NCBI GenBank assembly: GCA_029856365.1
Contig: JAHQWW010000020.1
Span: 1 to 47,089 of the forward strand
Origin: Candidatus Hodarchaeota archaeon
GTDB lineage: Archaea > Asgardarchaeota > Heimdallarchaeia > Hodarchaeales > Hodarchaeaceae
DNA length: 47,089 bases
Reading direction: 5' to 3'
Shown here piece after piece: positions 9,035 through 17,173 of this stretch. The notes beneath the pieces were generated by a model. The model saw only the letters and a list, made by a program, of their open reading frames with translations. It made no database searches and was not told where the DNA came from. Made by a program: the position numbers and the translations under genes. Every line of letters begins with the position of its first letter. The first letter of the stretch is position 1.

Positions 9035-10510
9035 ATGATATCAGTGAAAAAACGAATAAATCAGAAAAAAGTGGAATTTGGTGATTTTCAAACCCCCATC
9101 GAATTAGCAGCAAAGATTGTCAATCATTTGAAAGAAATGAAGATCACCCCTGCTTCTATCATCGAACCAACATGTGGAACTGGCTCATTTATTATTGCGT
9201 CACTAAAATCATTTTCAGACGCAAAGATTCTCGGATTTGATGTTAATTCTAAATACATAAATTCTCTATCGGAACAATTAACGCAAGATAATACCTCAAA
9301 AAGAGTAGAACTTCACCAGGCAGACTTTTTCAAAACAGATTGGCAAGAAAAGATAAGAGAGCTTACTGAACCAGTGTTAATATTAGGAAATCCTCCATGG
9401 GTAACATCTTCAGGAATTAGTGTCTTAGGTGGAACTAATATTCCTGAAAAGTGTAATATTTATAGTTATCAAGGATTAGATACTAAAACTGGGAAAAGTA
9501 ATTTTGATATCTCTGAATGGATGATAATAGAGCTCTTAAAAGCTTTAAATGGACATTTAGGTACTCTTGCTATGCTTTGTAAAGTTACTGTTGCACGAAA
9601 AATATTGATGTATGCTAAAAAAGAAAAATTAATGGTTTTTTCTTCGAAAATACATCTTATTGATGCTAAAGAGTATTTTGACGCCTCTGTTGATGCGTGT
9701 TTATTCATCTGTAACTTAAGACCTGAATCACATAATTATTATTCTCAAGTTTATGAGAAATTTGATTCAACCAACCCAATTCAAGAAATTGGATATATTG
9801 ATGAAAGAATGGTAGCAAATATATCATTATATAAAAAGTGGAAACACTTACTTGGGGAAGGTACTTACGTTTGGCGTTCAGGGATCAAACATGATTGTGC
9901 AAGAGTGATGGAACTAAAAAGAAAAGAGAATAGATTTCTTAACGGATTTGGAACAAATGTTACTATTGAAGATGATTATATTTACCCAATGCTTAAAAGT
10001 TCTGATTTAGCTAATGACCGAACCAAGAATATTGAGCGATGGATGATTGTTACACAGAAGTCTATCGGAGAAGATACATCTACTATCCAACAGAAGGCTC
10101 CTTTAACATGGGAATATTTGGAGAAGAATGCACATCTTTTTGAGAATCGAGCAAGCAGCATATATTGGAATCGTCCTCAATATTCTATATTTGGTGTCGG
10201 AAGTTACACGTTCTCTCCTTGGAAGGTTGCGATTTCTGGTTTTTATAAAGATCTGAAATTCAGATTAATAGGCCCGTTTGAAAAAAAACCTGTTGTATTT
10301 GATGATACTTGTTACTTCATTCCAGCCAAATCGTTGGAGGAAGCATCAATGCTTCATTCTATATTGAATCATCCAATTGCACACGAATTCTATCATTCTT
10401 TCATCTATTGGGACGCAAAAAGACCAATCACAAAACAAATTCTACAACAACTAGATTTGAAAAAATTATGCCCTGAAATTGGTTATCCTAGACTTCTGGA
10501 TTTCAAGTGA
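9035..10510 (+). CDS. Solitary N6-adenine DNA methyltransferase
   Basis: The 491-residue protein has the gamma-type amino-methyltransferase layout. The SAM-binding motif I is EPTCGTGSF (residues 44-52), an acidic motif II lies in ILGFDVNS, and the catalytic motif IV is NPPW at 119-122. A C-terminal half similar to TaqI-type target-recognition regions begins near 285 with YVWRSGIKHDCARVMELK and continues through YPMLKSSD. It would methylate adenine in a specific DNA sequence. No restriction endonuclease, specificity subunit or other modification gene lies beside it, so it is either an orphan regulatory or protective methylase, or a relic of a restriction system. ATG 9035 lacks a good ribosome binding site; GTG 9044, following GATGATAT, is an alternative. 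Confidence 0.85.
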   Translation: MISVKKRINQKKVEFGDFQTPIELAAKIVNHLKEMKITPASIIEPTCGTGSFIIASLKSFSDAKILGFDVNSKYINSLSEQLTQDNTSKRVELHQADFFKTDWQEKIRELTEPVLILGNPPWVTSSGISVLGGTNIPEKCNIYSYQGLDTKTGKSNFDISEWMIIELLKALNGHLGTLAMLCKVTVARKILMYAKKEKLMVFSSKIHLIDAKEYFDASVDACLFICNLRPESHNYYSQVYEKFDSTNPIQEIGYIDERMVANISLYKKWKHLLGEGTYVWRSGIKHDCARVMELKRKENRFLNGFGTNVTIEDDYIYPMLKSSDLANDRTKNIERWMIVTQKSIGEDTSTIQQKAPLTWEYLEKNAHLFENRASSIYWNRPQYSIFGVGSYTFSPWKVAISGFYKDLKFRLIGPFEKKPVVFDDTCYFIPAKSLEEASMLHSILNHPIAHEFYHSFIYWDAKRPITKQILQQLDLKKLCPEIGYPRLLDFK

Positions 10511-10671
10511 AATTTGAACTCACAATTTCAGGGAATTCCACAGTGCCCTATTTGCATAGAGGTAGGGTGTTGATCATTGTGGATTGATCGCGCCTTTTCC
10601 AGAGAGTTGTCTTAGTATAGCAAGGTTCCTTTGTACATCTGAATGATGGATTTAATGCATGAATCACTGCC

Positions 10672-10917
10672 CTATAAGCGTTGTTTCTTGGAAGAGACTA
10701 GCATAATAGTTCCTGAAATTGATGTCGCGTTGAGTATCCCCATTAATAACAATAAGATCTCAAGTCTTACACCGGAACTACCCTCAAGAAAAAGACTTTG
10801 GAATAAAGCTAAAGAGAATAATAAAGCAAAAAAAAAGGAAATACCTGCTATCATCCATAAAATTGTCCCAAATGTTATAAAACCGTTATTACTATTACGT
10901 AGACTGAGTTGATCCAT
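10672..10917 (-). CDS. Small two-helix membrane protein
   Basis: This 81-residue protein has two membrane helices (about residues 12-40 and 52-72) and a short charged tail, KKQRL. The start is supported by TGAGGT seven bases before the ATG. An opposing open frame covers the same bases but has no such signal and an unlikely composition, so I reject it. I do not recognise a family. It stands alone between an adenine methyltransferase and a lipoprotein gene. Confidence 0.6.
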   Translation of the reverse strand: MDQLSLRNSNNGFITFGTILWMIAGISFFFALLFSLALFQSLFLEGSSGVRLEILLLLMGILNATSISGTIMLVSSKKQRL

Positions 10918-11161
10918 TATTTTAACCTCAAAATAGATTCTATTAATAATTTACCTTTTTTACGACTTAAGAATTATAGTCACGTTCCATTGAAAAAGAT
11001 ACGCTACCTGTTTGTTCTCCAGCATTACCCCCTATTATCTTTTTCCTTTGCTGGAATTATCTAAACTGTTGACCATGAAATATAGCTTTTTGTCACAAGA
11101 GTTTGATGAAAAATCTTGTTTAAGGGAACTATAGAATTAAAGTGAAATGACCAAGAATAGT

Positions 11162-11236
11162 TCATAAAATTCTTATAATGATCGAGGCGTTTTTTCTTTT
11201 ATGTCAGAAAAAGGCATAGAATTAATGATGAAATTG
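11162..11236 (+). repeat. Duplicated promoter and N-terminus segment, copy A
   Basis: These 75 bases match 12535-12609 without gaps: TCATAAAATTCTTATAAT is identical, the middle is divergent, then TTTTTCTTTTATGTCA is identical, followed by nine similar codons (MSEKGIELM against MSKKAIELM). Upstream and downstream of it the two loci differ. Confidence 0.8.
11169..11179 (+). promoter_or_regulatory. TATA box of the lipoprotein gene
   Basis: ATTCTTATAAT is centred about 26 bases before ATG 11201, which predicts a leaderless transcript. The same element lies at the same distance from ATG 12574. Confidence 0.5.
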
Positions 11237-11599
11237 ATAAAAACCTTATTTCTTTCAGCTCTTCTTCCACTAATTATCATTCTATCTGGGTGTGTAGTGT
11301 TGAATGAATGTCCTCCAACATATGGTGTTGACATAGAAAAACTCGAAACAACTGATTCTATTTACATTAATGTAACGCGAAGTGAGTTGATCTCAGCTTC
11401 CACAATTGTTTCGCTATTAGATGAGTTGATCTCGAACGAGTCGTTAGACTCAATAATGATAGAACTGGATCGTCATGAATGGAATCAAACAGTAGAGTTA
11501 TTTGAACAATTATTTGATGAAGAGTTCAAGTATGATCCATGGGTAATTAGATATTATGAAAGGTTTTATCGGATTGAGTTTTGGATCATGGTTTGTTAG
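11201..11599 (+). CDS. Short lipoprotein with hijacked 5' end
   Basis: The 132-residue product contains a lipoprotein-type signal (KTLFLSALLPLIIILSGC), so the mature part would be attached through the Cys after IILSG. The mature part is short and acidic (EKLETTDSIYINVTRSEL and so on), of unknown family, and ends near WIMVC. The first nine residues, MSEKGIELM, are nearly the same as those of the unrelated protein that starts at 12574 and are part of a 75-base duplication that also includes the promoter. The true signal peptide probably starts at the Met-Met pair at codons 9 and 10 (11225 or 11228). The TATA spacing favours ATG 11201 as the transcribed start. The gene may be a truncated remnant. 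Confidence 0.5.
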   Translation: MSEKGIELMMKLIKTLFLSALLPLIIILSGCVVLNECPPTYGVDIEKLETTDSIYINVTRSELISASTIVSLLDELISNESLDSIMIELDRHEWNQTVELFEQLFDEEFKYDPWVIRYYERFYRIEFWIMVC

Positions 11600-11703
11600 G
11601 AGAGACTATGTGTAATAGTAGGTTTTTCCTGATAGATTTATTTTATATTTTCATGTCTTGTACTTCAGATATCCTTAGAAATTAGTTATTAATAGAGGAA
11701 ATT

Positions 11704-12420
11704 ATGATTTCTAATAATCGTGTTGAAACAACTCTTTTTTTACTTCAGTCTGTAGATGGGAAAATATCCACAGGGGATATAGATGAACGTGATCAGGAGG
11801 TAGATTTCCCTAAAATTAAAGGTATTAAAGAAGGTCTCTATCAATATTATGAGTTTTTATTAAAGACCGATAGACATGCTTTGATAACAGGAACTGTTTT
11901 GGCGAAGATTGGGGTCAATATTCGGAATGAGTTAGAGGATCATAAGGATGTTAACATGATTGTTATTGATAGAAAGCCTCATTTGACTAAGAAAGGAGTT
12001 AATAATTTACTTAAATCTTTTAATAAATTATTTCTGGTAACTAATAACAAAAATCATCCTGTTTTTGACTTAGAGAGTGAGAAAGAACTTGAAATAATTT
12101 ATTATCCAACTAATATTGATTTAAAAGATCTTTTAATAAAATTAAAACAGAATTATAACATCAATAGAGTTTCAATTCAATCGGGGGGGACATTAAATGC
12201 TTTATTTTTGAAACAAAAGCTGATAGATCACATTTCCCTAATTATTGCTCCTTGTTTAGTAGGGGGAAAAACTACTTCTACCTCAATTGACGGGAAAGCT
12301 CCTCGTACAATTGACGATTTATTAAATATTAAAGCTTTAACCCTTAAGAAATGTAAAACTCTAAAATACTCTTATTTACATCTTTATTATGATGTTATTA
12401 ACGATACAAGGCTTGATTAA
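11704..12420 (+). CDS. RibD C-terminal / DHFR-fold reductase
   Basis: This 238-residue protein matches the RibD_C (riboflavin-specific deaminase C-terminal, dihydrofolate-reductase fold) family. It opens with TTLFLLQSVDGKISTGD, has ALITGTVLAKIGVNI, and later VSIQSGGTLNALFL and HISLIIAPCLVGG, the NADPH-binding and substrate segments of the family. Archaeal members reduce 2,5-diamino-6-ribosylamino-pyrimidinone 5'-phosphate in riboflavin synthesis, but many paralogs act on other substrates, and no other rib gene is nearby. The length is normal for a stand-alone reductase. AGAGGAAATT immediately precedes ATG 11704 at good spacing, and a TTTTATATTT box lies about 60 bases upstream, giving a leadered mRNA. 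Confidence 0.85.
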   Translation: MISNNRVETTLFLLQSVDGKISTGDIDERDQEVDFPKIKGIKEGLYQYYEFLLKTDRHALITGTVLAKIGVNIRNELEDHKDVNMIVIDRKPHLTKKGVNNLLKSFNKLFLVTNNKNHPVFDLESEKELEIIYYPTNIDLKDLLIKLKQNYNINRVSIQSGGTLNALFLKQKLIDHISLIIAPCLVGGKTTSTSIDGKAPRTIDDLLNIKALTLKKCKTLKYSYLHLYYDVINDTRLD

Positions 12421-12534
12421 TCATTTATGCATTGATTTTCTAGCGTGTCTATTATCCCATTCCCAGATGTGTGATCCAAGCATTAAGAATAACTGTGTTT
12501 TGTATGGAATAATAGAAAGAGAAAAATAATTAGA

Positions 12535-12609
12535 TCATAAAATTCTTATAATTAATGATGTACTTTTTCTTTTATGTCAAAAAAAGCCATAGAATTAATG
12601 ATACAATTT
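12535..12609 (+). repeat. Duplicated promoter and N-terminus segment, copy B
   Basis: Partner of 11162-11236. Here the sequence runs smoothly into a full gene, so copy B is probably the original and copy A the derivative. Confidence 0.8.
12542..12552 (+). promoter_or_regulatory. TATA box of the alpha/alpha-toroid gene
   Basis: ATTCTTATAAT is centred about 26 bases before ATG 12574, predicting a leaderless transcript and supporting that start. Confidence 0.5.
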
Positions 12610-13557
12610 TCAGATGACACTGGATTAACATCAAATAAACCCCAAAGGAGATATCTTTGGACCGATGGGTTCGCAGTCTGTAATTTATTGGGATTATACC
12701 AAATGACGAGGGAAAATAAGTTCAAAAACTTGGCTTTACGGTTAATTAACCAAGTTCACAAGACATTAGGCAAACATAGAGATGATGATGAAAGATCAGG
12801 GTGGTTGGGAAGCAAGGATCATCCAACAGAGAAGGGATTGAGAATAGGAAAACCTTTACCAGAGAGGAAGCCACATGAACCTTTTGATCCAAACCTCGAA
12901 TGGGATCGCGATGGCCAGTATTTCCATTATCTAACTAAGTGGATGCACGCTCTAAATAGGGGTTATCAAGTCGTTAAAGAAGAAAAATATCTCAGTTGGG
13001 CAGTAGATCTTGCAGAGGCTTCAACATTCTTCATTAGTAATAATAGGATGTTCTGGAAAATGAGTATTGACCTTTCTTATCCTCTCGTTCCCTCGATGGG
13101 GCAACATGATCCCGTTGATGGTTATGTCACCTTCCTAGAATTACAAACATTCACTGATGTAGATTTAGGAGGAACGCTAAAAAAATTAGAAAAATTGATA
13201 CAACAAGTTAATCTCATAACAACTGATCCTCTCGGTATTGGAGGGCTATTGTTTGATGCATATCGACTTAAACAGATGGATATAGATCCTGAAAAGAGAC
13301 AGATAATCATTAATGCCGCACAAAAAGGACTCGAATATTGTCGATTATCACATGATTTAGCATTTAGAGAACTTGGCTTAGCAATTGGAATACAAGCTGC
13401 AAAAAAAATGCTAGTTTTAAAGGAGTATTGGTCATTAATAGATGAAATTAATAATTATTGGCTTCAGAATAGTGATTGGACTGAACACAAGGATATTAAT
13501 AGGGTAATGTTAGCAACAAGCTTAGCACCAGATGGGTTTCTATCAATTTCAGAATAA
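12574..13557 (+). CDS. Alpha/alpha-toroid (six-hairpin glycosidase-like) protein
   Basis: The 327-residue protein is mostly helical and carries conserved-looking blocks RRYLWTDGFAVCNLLGLY (residues 25-42), KHRDDDERSGWLG, EWDRDGQYFHYLTKWMHAL (about 109-127) and a Gly-Gly-rich segment GIGGLLFDAYRL. Repeated helix pairs with aromatic and acidic loops match the six-hairpin glycosidase or acylglucosamine-epimerase type of barrel. I recognise the family only as a conserved uncharacterised one. A carbohydrate substrate is plausible but not shown; the Asp and Glu in EWDRDGQYFHY are candidates for active-site residues. It is probably transcribed without a leader from the box at 12542. No signal peptide is present, so it acts in the cytoplasm. 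Confidence 0.6.
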   Translation: MSKKAIELMIQFSDDTGLTSNKPQRRYLWTDGFAVCNLLGLYQMTRENKFKNLALRLINQVHKTLGKHRDDDERSGWLGSKDHPTEKGLRIGKPLPERKPHEPFDPNLEWDRDGQYFHYLTKWMHALNRGYQVVKEEKYLSWAVDLAEASTFFISNNRMFWKMSIDLSYPLVPSMGQHDPVDGYVTFLELQTFTDVDLGGTLKKLEKLIQQVNLITTDPLGIGGLLFDAYRLKQMDIDPEKRQIIINAAQKGLEYCRLSHDLAFRELGLAIGIQAAKKMLVLKEYWSLIDEINNYWLQNSDWTEHKDINRVMLATSLAPDGFLSISE

Positions 13558-13739
13558 TAATATGGGAAATGGGTGCATTCTACCCACTCATGGGAACTAG
13601 ATAGGTTAATAATAATTAATGATGGGGTCAAGGCAGATAAAATAATTCCTACAGAGAACCAGAGCGTTATTCCCCACCTCTGGAGTTAATCGGAGAGAAA
13701 ATATGAGATTGTAATTTCCATTCTTAAGTAATTTTATTC

Positions 13740-14603
13740 TTAATTGTCAGAAGTGTTTGATGTTCCATTAAGATATAATTGGGAGCCCACTCGAGCATCT
13801 CCAAAATAATCCGGATAATTAAATAGTATAAAATCCCTTATATCGTCACCACTGCAGTGTATCGGGTATATCTTTTGTAGCCCAAGTTTGAGAAGACTCT
13901 CAACTGTATTGCTAATGGTCCTTTCAGAAGCGGTTGCTAAGTGAAAGCCTCCAATCACCAAGTAAGGATCATAAGCATCTAACTCTTTTACTGCCTTAGT
14001 TACAATGTTTTCAACCCCAGGATGGCTACATCCAACAACAACTACCAAACCAAAATTTTTAACGTTAACTGCTAATGCTTGTTCGTATGGTGGTCCATTG
14101 AGCTGCCCAATTATTGCTATTCCTGGAAAAATGACTGTTGTGGCCTGATATTTCTTCACATCAAATCCTAGATTCGTTATCCTTTCTTCGCTTGATTGGG
14201 TCATATTCTCTGGAATACACACAGTTAAGTTTGGATTAGTCGTAGCTATGTAGGAAAAACCATCAATGTGATCCCCATGTTCATGGGATACCACTGCTAA
14301 ATCACAGGTAACGCTCAAATTTATACCCAAAGTTATTGAATTTTCCTTTAATGCTATTGGACTTGGCCCAGCATCAAATAAGATACTCACATTTTTTGTC
14401 TCAATAAACACACTTAAACCCCAAGGAGAGTGAAGTGAGACATTAGAATTGTTGTCAACTAAAACAGTAAGCTTAATATAATCAACATGACCCATCTCTA
14501 ACGGTTTAGGTGAATTTATACTGACTAATTGCTGAAATAAGACAACTGATACAAATATAACCGAAATTAAAATAAGAGAACCGATAATCTTTGAATTCCT
14601 CAT
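13740..14603 (-). CDS. Membrane-anchored metallo-beta-lactamase-fold hydrolase (COG1237-like)
   Basis: From ATG 14603 the protein has 287 residues. An N-terminal hydrophobic helix (IIGSLILISVIFVSVVLF) anchors or exports it, and a metallo-beta-lactamase fold follows. Metal ligands are visible: VVSHEHGDHIDGF (H-x-H-x-D-H), then VVVGCSHPGVENIV and VIGGFHLATA, and a final IHCSGDD. The GCSHPG and GGFHL blocks are characteristic of COG1237, which includes the protein named 7,8-dihydropterin-6-methyl-4-aminobenzene-5'-phosphate synthase; cytoplasmic members may serve C1-carrier synthesis. An extracytoplasmic anchor argues for another substrate here. The start is chosen because CTGGAG lies nine bases upstream; ATG 14645 would place 14 residues before the hydrophobic helix. 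Confidence 0.8.
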   Translation of the reverse strand: MRNSKIIGSLILISVIFVSVVLFQQLVSINSPKPLEMGHVDYIKLTVLVDNNSNVSLHSPWGLSVFIETKNVSILFDAGPSPIALKENSITLGINLSVTCDLAVVSHEHGDHIDGFSYIATTNPNLTVCIPENMTQSSEERITNLGFDVKKYQATTVIFPGIAIIGQLNGPPYEQALAVNVKNFGLVVVVGCSHPGVENIVTKAVKELDAYDPYLVIGGFHLATASERTISNTVESLLKLGLQKIYPIHCSGDDIRDFILFNYPDYFGDARVGSQLYLNGTSNTSDN

Positions 14604-15036
14604 TATAAACTTCTCCAGTTCAAATATGTTAAATGGCCTGATCATACTTTCTCAATATATCAGTCCTTGCTATCTATCACTATTCATGGATTCACAAGTT
14701 TTATGTCTTCATTACCAACAAAAGCTACTAAAAATTATTCCAAAGAGGGACAGAACCAAAGATTTAGGGGATATCTTTTAGATTTAGATCGATGCAAAAT
14801 ATCCTCTTTTTATCCATTTATTTTACGAAGCCATTCATATTTTGATTTCAAAGCATAATTTTCTGCTATTTGACAGATAATAAGTAATTAATACCTTCAT
14901 TAACTTTAACCGAACCGATGTGAAATTATCTTTCCAAATTATCAGATTAATTAGAATAACCATAATTTAATTAGTAAATCATCAACAACTTACTTTTTTC
15001 AATTAGTTAGATCTTAGAACAAAAAATAAAAAAATC
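14604..15036. other. Gene-free interval
   Basis: AT-rich sequence between the metallo-hydrolase and the first of several gene remnants. One plus-strand open frame (14667-14858) has no start signal and poor composition. I see no RNA gene or repeat. Confidence 0.4.
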
Positions 15037-15261
15037 TCAGGAAATAAGAAATGAAAGGGATTTTGGGATTATGAGTTCTTTAATAACTCCATTAATAGAA
15101 TCTAACCGTTCTAATGCTGCATTAGCTTTTTGGGTCTTTACATCTATTACTTTTTTATTGAGTTTCAAAAAAGTTCCTGATTTTTCTTCAATAACAACAC
15201 GGTAATCGATAGAGGTAACAAAGGAATTGTGGTTGTCACTTATAATGGGGGCACTAGTCTG
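15037..15261 (-). pseudogene. C-terminal remnant of an unidentified coiled-coil protein
   Basis: A minus-strand frame of 74 codons ending at 15037-15039 reads like protein: VTSIDYRVVIEEKSGTFLKL, then KKVIDVKTQKANAALERLDS and INGVIKELIIPKSLSF, with heptad-like helix character. A stop (15262-15264) bounds it upstream and no start codon is present. It overlaps the opposite-strand LamG remnant by about 80 bases, so a break between two fragments must lie near 15180-15260. I do not recognise the family. Confidence 0.3.
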
Positions 15262-15483
15262 TCAGATATAAAAATATACATTAATTGTTTTGAAAGTTCT
15301 AATGATTTGTCGAGTGGGTCTTATTCAGGTATGTCTGATACCAATGCTAATCTTTACGTTGGAAGAAGAGGTGACACAAGTAACTATCAATTTGATTGAA
15401 AAATTGACAATGTGCGGTTCTTCAATGAGGAATTGTCCGCTTCCGAAGTTCTTCTCTTGTATGATATCGATACTTTGACCTAA
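15181..15483 (+). pseudogene. LamG/concanavalin-like domain remnant with in-frame TGA
   Basis: The plus-strand frame reads KGIVVVTYNGGTSLSDIKIY, then GMSDTNANLYVGRRGDTSNY and, after a stop, KIDNVRFFNEELSASEVLLL. This is the C-terminal half of a LamG-type jelly-roll domain, a carbohydrate- or adhesion-type module of secreted proteins, where the consensus reads FDGKIDNVRFFNRALS. Here the Gly after FD is TGA (15397-15399), a single-base change from GGA. A stop at 15178-15180 closes the frame upstream, and there is no start or signal peptide. It is a decayed fragment of a surface protein gene. Confidence 0.6.
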
Positions 15484-15497
15484 TCAATGGTAACTTC

Positions 15498-15614
15498 ATG
15501 GTCTATTGCTTGACAGGCTGTTCCAAAGACGAGGTGTTCCAGATCAAACAAGGTTGCCTCTGTATTACCCGCGACTTCACCCTGCAAGGTGTGGGCGCGT
15601 GTCATCCTCCCTAA
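15498..15614 (+). CDS. Possible 38-residue Cys-rich peptide
   Basis: MVYCLTGCSKDEVFQIKQGC continues with LCITRDFTLQGVGACHPP and a stop. Five Cys and one His could bind a metal. The base composition is richer in G+C than its surroundings. No ribosome binding site is visible, and the neighbouring sequence is full of gene remnants, so it may be a fragment of something larger. The other frame across this region gives a proline-, serine- and arginine-rich translation that looks non-coding. Confidence 0.25.
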   Translation: MVYCLTGCSKDEVFQIKQGCLCITRDFTLQGVGACHPP

Positions 15615-15808
15615 CCACCCTTTCTTCCCCTTCTCTAACTCTCCTATCAATACTCAAAAAGTCATCGAAAATATACTCTGGCAAACTGTTTCCAGCTGAA
15701 TCCTATTTAAAATCTCAGAATCAACAGATAATGTTTCTTTCTGATCGAGCTCCACCTCAGAATGATGATTACCGATACTACCAAGAAAAAGAGGAAATTA
15801 GTTGCACA

Positions 15809-15940
15809 ATGGATGATCGAGAAGAATTATACCGAACGACGCTAGCAAATAGTGAGTACTTGAAAATGGTGCAACTAGCCAATTTGAAAGAAATAAGTAC
15901 CCGTCAAAAATTATTTATAATTGAAAATAGTGATCATTAG
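15809..15940 (+). pseudogene. Truncated paralog of the coiled-coil gene at 17717-18040
   Basis: The 43 residues starting MDDREELYRTTLANSEYLKM resemble the N-terminal part of the minus-strand protein at 17717-18040: EELYRTTLANSEYLKMVQL against EELYTRIMKDIEQLKIIQL, and NLKEIST against TLEAIST. The remaining 60 residues of the longer protein are missing. There is a GAGG at 15791, too far (about 15 bases) to be a good ribosome binding site. A short functional protein cannot be excluded, but a truncated copy fits the decayed neighbourhood. Confidence 0.4.
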
Positions 15941-16054
15941 TAACCTGAAAGAAGTACAGTTATCCAAGTGACCAAATAACCAGACTATTAGAAAAATTAG
16001 GTCTTTAGGTATCTGGAATGAAGACTTTAATCATTAAAAATAGCCTATCTTGGG

Positions 16055-17173
16055 ATGAGATCAATGCAGAAAAGCACTGAATCAAGAAATAAGACACCAA
16101 CAGAAGGTAGAACAGAAATCCCTCCAATAAATGTTCGTTCACTCGTTTTAGCGATTATGTTGTCGCTCATCTTTTCGCTAGGGGGATTATTTTTGATGGT
16201 GATAGTCCCTCAGGAATTAAATCGCTTTTTAGAAAATTACATCTCTGATCCATGGTATACTGATTCATCTGAGGAAGAACTCCAAGTACGGGCACAATAT
16301 GAGTCAGTGGTAGCTTTTCTTAGGCCCATAGGGTACCTTTCGTTCTGGTTAATGATTTCAATAATAATCCTTGGAGTAATCATTGAGCGGTACAAGCTGA
16401 GCTTTTTAGGATCATTAACCTTCTACCTTCCAATTTTTGGTCAATTTGCTGTAATGATGGGCCCTCAATATTTCTTTGCAGGCATTGGCGTGTCACGAAC
16501 CCTTTGGCTACCTGTTCTGGAGCAAGCCCCCGAACTCTTGAATCTAGGCGTGATATTTTACGTTCCACTATTGGTGATATTTTTACTGATTGTTCCTCCT
16601 CTTTTTTTCTTAATGAGTATTCTAGCTAAATCACTCTTGATACCTCCCCCGATAGGGAATGTATTGATTTATATGTTCCTTCTTTTTATTAGTGGAATAG
16701 GTTTTTTCATTTTTACATTTGCGGTGGTGACGTGGTTATATGGACGTTTTCAAGGCCGGAAGGTCATAGATTTTTGGATTTATCGTTATTCAAGACATCC
16801 ACAATATTTAGGCCTTATTATCTGGAACTATGGCCTGTTAATGTTATCATCATTTTCATTAATTTCCCATAGTGGCCTCTTCCCCCCCACCTTCCCTTTC
16901 CTCGTATTGTCTTTGGTAATCATTGGGATGGCTCTGAATGAAGAGAATACAATGATTCGACAACATACTGAGGAATATATTCCTTGGCGCGAGCGAACAT
17001 CTTTCCTAGTTCCTTTACCTCGAAGAATCAAATCATTTATTACATATCCTATGAGAAAGTTGATAAAAAAGGAGTGGCCTGAGAATAATAAAGACATTGT
17101 CGTGGTTCTACTAATTTATGGGGGTATTGTGGTCTTGTTGTCGGTTCCCCTTGTGAATTATTTCATCTGGTAG
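16055..17173 (+). CDS. ICMT/PEMT-type integral membrane methyltransferase
   Basis: This 372-residue protein has about eight membrane helices and, near the C-terminus, the signature of the isoprenylcysteine carboxyl methyltransferase / phospholipid methyltransferase superfamily: FWIYRYSRHPQYLGLIIWNY (about 243-262), followed by the acidic pair in NEENTMIRQHTEEYIPWRER (about 291-310). These residues bind S-adenosylmethionine at the membrane face. Relatives methylate prenylated protein C-termini, lipids or small molecules; the substrate here is unknown. The N-terminal 30 residues are charged and probably cytoplasmic. ATG 16064, after GGATGAG, is an equally good start. The gene stands alone among remnants of other genes. 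Confidence 0.75.
   Translation: MRSMQKSTESRNKTPTEGRTEIPPINVRSLVLAIMLSLIFSLGGLFLMVIVPQELNRFLENYISDPWYTDSSEEELQVRAQYESVVAFLRPIGYLSFWLMISIIILGVIIERYKLSFLGSLTFYLPIFGQFAVMMGPQYFFAGIGVSRTLWLPVLEQAPELLNLGVIFYVPLLVIFLLIVPPLFFLMSILAKSLLIPPPIGNVLIYMFLLFISGIGFFIFTFAVVTWLYGRFQGRKVIDFWIYRYSRHPQYLGLIIWNYGLLMLSSFSLISHSGLFPPTFPFLVLSLVIIGMALNEENTMIRQHTEEYIPWRERTSFLVPLPRRIKSFITYPMRKLIKKEWPENNKDIVVVLLIYGGIVVLLSVPLVNYFIW

Noticed and set aside
10643..10912. Plus-strand open frame of 89 codons opposite the small membrane protein
   Set aside because: No ribosome binding site and a composition like the complement of a hydrophobic protein; the minus-strand frame has GAGGT and two clear membrane helices.
13558..13600. 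Hairpin TGGGT-GCATTCT-ACCCA after the alpha/alpha-toroid gene
   Set aside because: Only five base pairs and no T-tract follows; overlapping alternatives exist, so a terminator call is not supported.
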